64,000 bases of DNA from Bacteroidota bacterium (GTDB taxonomy: Bacteria; Bacteroidota; Ignavibacteria; Kryptoniales; JAKASW01): the NCBI GenBank assembly GCA_021825585.1, contig JAKAGT010000015.1:1-64000 (forward strand), read 5' to 3'. The notes under the pieces were generated by a model, which saw only the letters and a program-made list of their open reading frames with translations, was not told the DNA's origin and did no database searches. Both the position numbers and the translations under genes were made by a program. Position 1 is the first letter of the stretch. Each line of letters starts with the position of its first letter. This document shows positions 60,553 through 64,000 of the stretch, piece by piece.

Positions 60553-62060
60553 ATGACTTTGGGAGAAGGAATCTATCCGCTCTTGAAACAGAATTCCAAA
60601 GGTCCAGAAGAACTGCCGCGTTACTATGCCTCAATCGTGGAATCGTCCGACGATGCAATTATCGGGAAGTCACTTGATGGCACAATCCAGAGTTGGAATT
60701 CCGGCGCCGAGCGAATATTCGGATACCCGGCAGATGAGGTTATCGGTAAGTCAATTCTAATTCTCTTTCCACCGGACAAGCTGGATGAGGAGTCGGAGAT
60801 ACTCGGACGAATAAAGCGTGGGGAGCGAATCGAGCACTATGAGACTCTGAGAGTGCGAAAAGACGGAAAGCTTATTCATATTTCAGTGACCGTTTCCCCA
60901 TTGAAGGACGCCGACGGCGTCATTGTCGGGGCTTCCAAGATTGCGCGCGATATAACCGATCGAAAAGAGGCGGAAGAGGCCCTGAAGAATGCGCAGGGTC
61001 GCTACAAGCAGACACTTGACCAATTGCTTGAGGGATGTCAGATCATCGATTTTGATTGGCGGTATGTTTACATAAACGATGTCGGCGCGAGCCACAGCCG
61101 ATTGCGCGAAGAGGATCTGCTCGGGAGAACAATGATGGAAGTATATCCCGGGATTGAGAACACAGATATGTTCGGCATGCTCAGGGATTCAATGGTGAAA
61201 CGAATCCCACACCGGATGGAGAACCTTTTCGTTTATGAGGACGGAAGCGACTCTGCGTGGTTCAATTTGAGCGTTGAACCCGTTCCCGAAGGCATCTTAT
61301 CCTCTCGGTCGACATAACTGAAGAGAAGAAAATGCAGGAGGAGCTTGAAGATTATCGGGAAGGTTTGGAAAGGCTGGTAAGAGAACGCACCGCTCAACTC
61401 GAAGAAGCTAATAGAGAATTGGAAGCGTTCTCGTATTCGGTTTCGCATGATTTGCGGGCGCCGCTAAGGCACATCAATGGCTTTGTCAGCCTGCTTCAAC
61501 GCCACTCTTCCGGCTTCGACAAGGAAAGCCAGAGGTATGTGGAGATCATCTCGTCTTCGACCTCGAGGATGGGCAGAACCGAGCTAATGAAAAAGAGAAT
61601 TGATGTTGATCTTCTCGTCAAACGGGTTATTGCGGAGATTTCCGAACCAGAAGACTCCTCAAAGATCGCCTGGAATCTGGAGAGGCTGCCTGAAGTCGAA
61701 GCCGATTCCGGTATGCTCCGCCTGGTTTTTGTCAATCTAATATCGAACGCCATGAAATATTCGCGAAAGAGACCAGACCCGGAAATCTGGATAGCGCATG
61801 AAAGGAAGGACGGCGAAGATGTTTTCTCCGTCAAGGACAATGGAGTCGGATTCGATATGAGCTACAAGGGTAGACTCTTCGGGGTCTTCCAGAGACTTCA
61901 CAGGCAGGATGAATTTGAAGGTGTCGGAATAGGATTGGCAAATGTCCGTCGAATCATAATGCGCCACGGCGGAAAAGTCTGGGCCGAAGGCGAAGCAGGA
62001 AAAGGGGCTACTTTCTACTTCTCCCTTCCTTCCCAAGAAAGCGAAAGAAAACATGAATAG
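60553..62060 (+). pseudogene. PAS-PAS histidine kinase broken by a frameshift and an in-frame deletion
   Basis: The first part (60553-61317) encodes two PAS domains: YYASIVESSDDAIIGKSLDG ... ARDITDRKEAEEAL, then YKQTLDQLLEGCQIIDFDW. At about 61297 the frame is lost: GGCATCTTATCC gives a stop, whereas one extra T would read G-I-F-I-L-S-V-D-I-T-E-E-K-K and continue into the kinase part. The kinase has the H-box SHDLRAPLRHINGF, the N-box NLISNAMKYSRKR and G-boxes KDNGVGFD and GVGIGLANV. The second phosphotransfer helix reads SRMGRTELMK where relatives have MGRLIDDLL.FSRMGRTELMK, so about 13 residues between two RMG triplets are gone. The response-regulator gene overlaps its end by 8 bases. A sequencing error could explain the frameshift but not the deletion. 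Confidence 0.75.
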
Positions 62061-62493
62061 GCTCGGGAAGATATTGCTTGTCGAGGACGACCACAGAGAC
62101 GTTGAACTCACGATGCTGGCATTGAGAGAATGCCGGCTCGTGAACGAGGTTGTCGAAGTGAACGACGGTTCGGATGCTCTCGACTTTCTCTTCTGCCGCG
62201 GGGCTTTCGAGGATAGAGATCCGGAAAACCCAGCGGTTGTTCTTCTCGACCTGAAAATGCCCAAAGTGGGCGGACTCCAAGTCCTGAAAGAAATCAGGGA
62301 GTCACAGGATCTGAAACGCATCCCTATAGTGATACTGACCTCTTCGCGGCAGGAGACCGACCTCATCAGGAGTTACGACCTTGGTGTCAACGCTTACGTA
62401 GTCAAACCCGTTGAGTTTGGAGAATTCATGGAAGCAGTGAAACAGCTCGGAATTTTCTGGGCGATTATCAATGAACCGCCGCCCAGAGGCTGA
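62053..62493 (+). CDS. CheY-like response regulator (Rcp1 type)
   Basis: A 146-residue stand-alone receiver. Acidic pair in ILLVEDDHRDVE (Asp 12, 13), the phosphorylated Asp in VVLLDLKMPKVGG (about 66), Thr in IVILTSS, and Lys in AYVVKPVEF. The LDFLFCRGAFEDRDP segment before the phosphorylation site is typical of the Rcp1-like regulators that pair with Cph1-type or PAS kinases. There is no output domain, so it passes phosphate to another protein or acts by binding. It overlaps the broken kinase gene, its natural partner; the following REC-PAS protein may be the next step. Confidence 0.9.
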   Translation: MNRLGKILLVEDDHRDVELTMLALRECRLVNEVVEVNDGSDALDFLFCRGAFEDRDPENPAVVLLDLKMPKVGGLQVLKEIRESQDLKRIPIVILTSSRQETDLIRSYDLGVNAYVVKPVEFGEFMEAVKQLGIFWAIINEPPPRG

Positions 62494-62526
62494 CACGGAC
62501 ATAGAATCTCGAGCGCAGGGGAAAGC

Positions 62527-64000
62527 ATGGCCGAAGAACCAAACAGAATATATCAGCTTTTGCATTTGGAAGACGATCCGGAAGATGCAGAGATTATCAG
62601 TAACATACTCAGAGAGGCAGGAATCACGAGCCAGAGTCATCTGGTAAGCTCACGTGAGGAATTCCTGAAAGCCCTGGGGAGCGGGAAATACGACCTGATC
62701 TTATCCGATTTTAACCTCCCATCATTCGACGGGGGTGCCGCCCTGATCGCCGCCCGGGAGAAATCGCCGGAAACGCCCTTCATCTTCGTCTCGGGGCGAA
62801 TGGGTGAGGATGCCGCGATCCAGAGCTTGCTCGAAGGTGCAACCGATTACATCTTGAAAACGAAACTAAGCAGACTTGTACCTGCCGTAAGGCGGGCACT
62901 TCACGAAGGCGAGGAAAGGAAAAGACTCAATCATCTTGAAGCGATGAGGCAGAAGGCGCTCGAAGATTTGCAGGCGAGCGAGGCGAGATTCCGCGGACTC
63001 CTTGAAGGCGCGCCTGACGCAGTCATCATCACAGACTCGAGGGGACGAATCACTTTCGCAAATGTCGAAACAGAAAGAGTCTTCGGGTTCAAGGTGGATC
63101 AGCTGATCGGGGAACCGCTTAGCGTCCTCGTGCCGAAACGGTTTCGCCAAATGCACGAGAACCTGGTAGGCCGTTTCAATTTGGAACCCCATAGCCGGTC
63201 ACTTAACTCGGGCATGGAACTCTACGGCCTCAAGAGTGACGGTACCGAATTTCCAGCCGACATAATGTTGTCCCCTCTCAAGATGGATCATGAGGTTTCC
63301 GTGCTGGCCATGGTACGGGACACCACTGCGGCCAGGAAGGCTGAGATAGCACTCCGTCAAAGTGAAGAGAACTTCAGGCATATTTATGAGTTCTCACCCG
63401 TCGGCATAATCAGCTTTGATGCAAAAGGACATTTTCTTCGTTGTAACCCGGCGGCACTGAACATTCTCGGATACAGTGAGGCTGAATTGGCCAGTGTCAA
63501 GTTCGACAGCCTGACACATCCGGACGACCGCAGCATCGGGGTGGACCTTCTGGAGCAGCTGAGAACCGGCAAAAGAGAAGCGGTCAGTTATGAGAAACGA
63601 TATCTGAGGAAAGACAAGAAGGTCGTCTGGGCTTACCGGATCGTATCGGCGGTCCGCGACAGCGAGAATAAATTGAAATATACGGTCAGCATAATCGAGG
63701 ATATTACCGAAAGAAAAGAGGCGGAAGAAGCTCTCCGGAGGTCGGAAGACAAATACCGGAGTCTCGTCGACGGAGCCAGGGATGCCATTTTCAGTCTGTC
63801 ATCCTCAGGAATCATACAGAGCCTGAATCCGGCATTTGAAATCATGACGGGATGGAAGCCCGAGCAGTGGATTGGAAAGAGTTTCACAGACCTGCTGCAC
63901 CCTGATGACCGAAAAAAGGCGACATCTGCCTTCCAGCGGTTGCTGAAGCGCGAGTTGTCCGAAATCGGCGAATACCGAATTACCAAGAAATCAGGAGGAA
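62527..64000 (+). CDS. REC-PAS-PAS-PAS signalling protein, cut by the window edge
   Basis: An open frame from ATG 62527 with no stop to the last base, at least 491 codons. It begins with a receiver domain (residues 1-125: HLEDDPEDAE, LILSDFNLPSFDG with the phosphorylated Asp, FIFVSGRMGEDAA, YILKTKLSRL), a short coiled coil (about 128-155) and three PAS domains: RFRGLLEGAPDAVIITDSRG (about 157-270), FRHIYEFSPVGIISFDAKGH (about 280-400, ending IEDITERKEA) and YRSLVDGARDAIFSLSSSG (about 410 to the edge). A histidine kinase domain is likely beyond the window. It is 33 bases downstream of the CheY-like gene, with AGGGG before the start. The receiver at the N-terminus suggests that it is phosphorylated by another kinase. 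Confidence 0.88.
   Translation, partial: MAEEPNRIYQLLHLEDDPEDAEIISNILREAGITSQSHLVSSREEFLKALGSGKYDLILSDFNLPSFDGGAALIAAREKSPETPFIFVSGRMGEDAAIQSLLEGATDYILKTKLSRLVPAVRRALHEGEERKRLNHLEAMRQKALEDLQASEARFRGLLEGAPDAVIITDSRGRITFANVETERVFGFKVDQLIGEPLSVLVPKRFRQMHENLVGRFNLEPHSRSLNSGMELYGLKSDGTEFPADIMLSPLKMDHEVSVLAMVRDTTAARKAEIALRQSEENFRHIYEFSPVGIISFDAKGHFLRCNPAALNILGYSEAELASVKFDSLTHPDDRSIGVDLLEQLRTGKREAVSYEKRYLRKDKKVVWAYRIVSAVRDSENKLKYTVSIIEDITERKEAEEALRRSEDKYRSLVDGARDAIFSLSSSGIIQSLNPAFEIMTGWKPEQWIGKSFTDLLHPDDRKKATSAFQRLLKRELSEIGEYRITKKSGG

Overview
The window looks like a chromosome segment of a Gram-negative FCB-group bacterium, most likely Ignavibacteriota or a close relative (Kryptonia, Calditrichota or another Bacteroidota-like lineage). 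The reasons are five large secreted proteins with the C-terminal type IX secretion (T9SS) sorting domain (NYPNPFNPTT ... YDVLGREV ... SGVYFYRL ... KKMMLLK), a PorV/PorQ-family protein, a TonB-dependent receptor with a carboxypeptidase-regulatory plug domain, and moderate GC. This is inferred from gene families only; no rRNA or tRNA is present to place it.

Region 1 (1-3.85 kb) is a decayed toxin-antitoxin island. Intact pairs are HicB/HicA and DUF433/DUF5615. Between them lie truncated or internally deleted genes: a GDP-mannose 3,5-epimerase tail, a PIN toxin head, a RelE-like toxin head and two four-helix-bundle remnants. These are separated by long degenerate tandem repeats with a period of about 7 bp (AGGTCAG-like and AGGTGAA-like units). 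Two copies of a double-hairpin core sit inside the tracts. Several gene fragments end exactly where a tract begins.

Region 2 (3.85-9.14 kb) is a polysaccharide export module: an initiating sugar-phosphate transferase, an SLBB outer-membrane export protein and a Wzz-type chain-length protein, closed by a Rho-independent terminator. A TIM-barrel sugar isomerase follows.

Region 3 (10.3-45.6 kb and 48.4-56.5 kb) is an alpha-glucan acquisition locus. On the minus strand are a GH31 alpha-glycosidase and a sugar-porter MFS transporter. On the plus strand a membrane-anchored sugar-binding protein with no ABC permease is followed by a histidine kinase and a sigma-54 activator, probably a glycan-sensing system. 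Then come a sodium/solute symporter, a six-hairpin glycosidase with a CBM, a TonB receptor (no SusD), a large secreted protein, PorV/PorQ, a starch-binding T9SS protein, a GH66 dextranase, a 14-repeat propeller protein and a multidomain GH13 amylase. A second operon holds another T9SS amylase, a parvulin-type foldase, an SLC45-like sugar transporter and an exported amylase. The inferred path is: T9SS enzymes cut alpha-1,4/1,6-glucans outside, the TonB receptor imports oligosaccharides, exported GH13/GH31/six-hairpin enzymes finish the digestion, and SSS/MFS/SLC45 carriers import the sugars.

Region 4 (42.6-48.3 kb), between the two glucan operons, carries an SGNH hydrolase with a TPR-like tail, a carbamoyltransferase, an SxtJ-type membrane protein and a 52-residue DUF5989 protein, a recognisable modification cassette.

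Region 5 (56.5-64 kb) contains a galT gene with most of its middle deleted, about 700 bp that I cannot assign, a three-gene pseudopilin-like operon with strong AGGAGG ribosome sites, and a phosphorelay cluster. In that cluster the histidine kinase is broken by a one-base frameshift and a short in-frame deletion. A CheY-like regulator and a REC-PAS-PAS-PAS protein that runs off the right edge follow. Small deletions, several flanked by visible short homologies, recur throughout the window.
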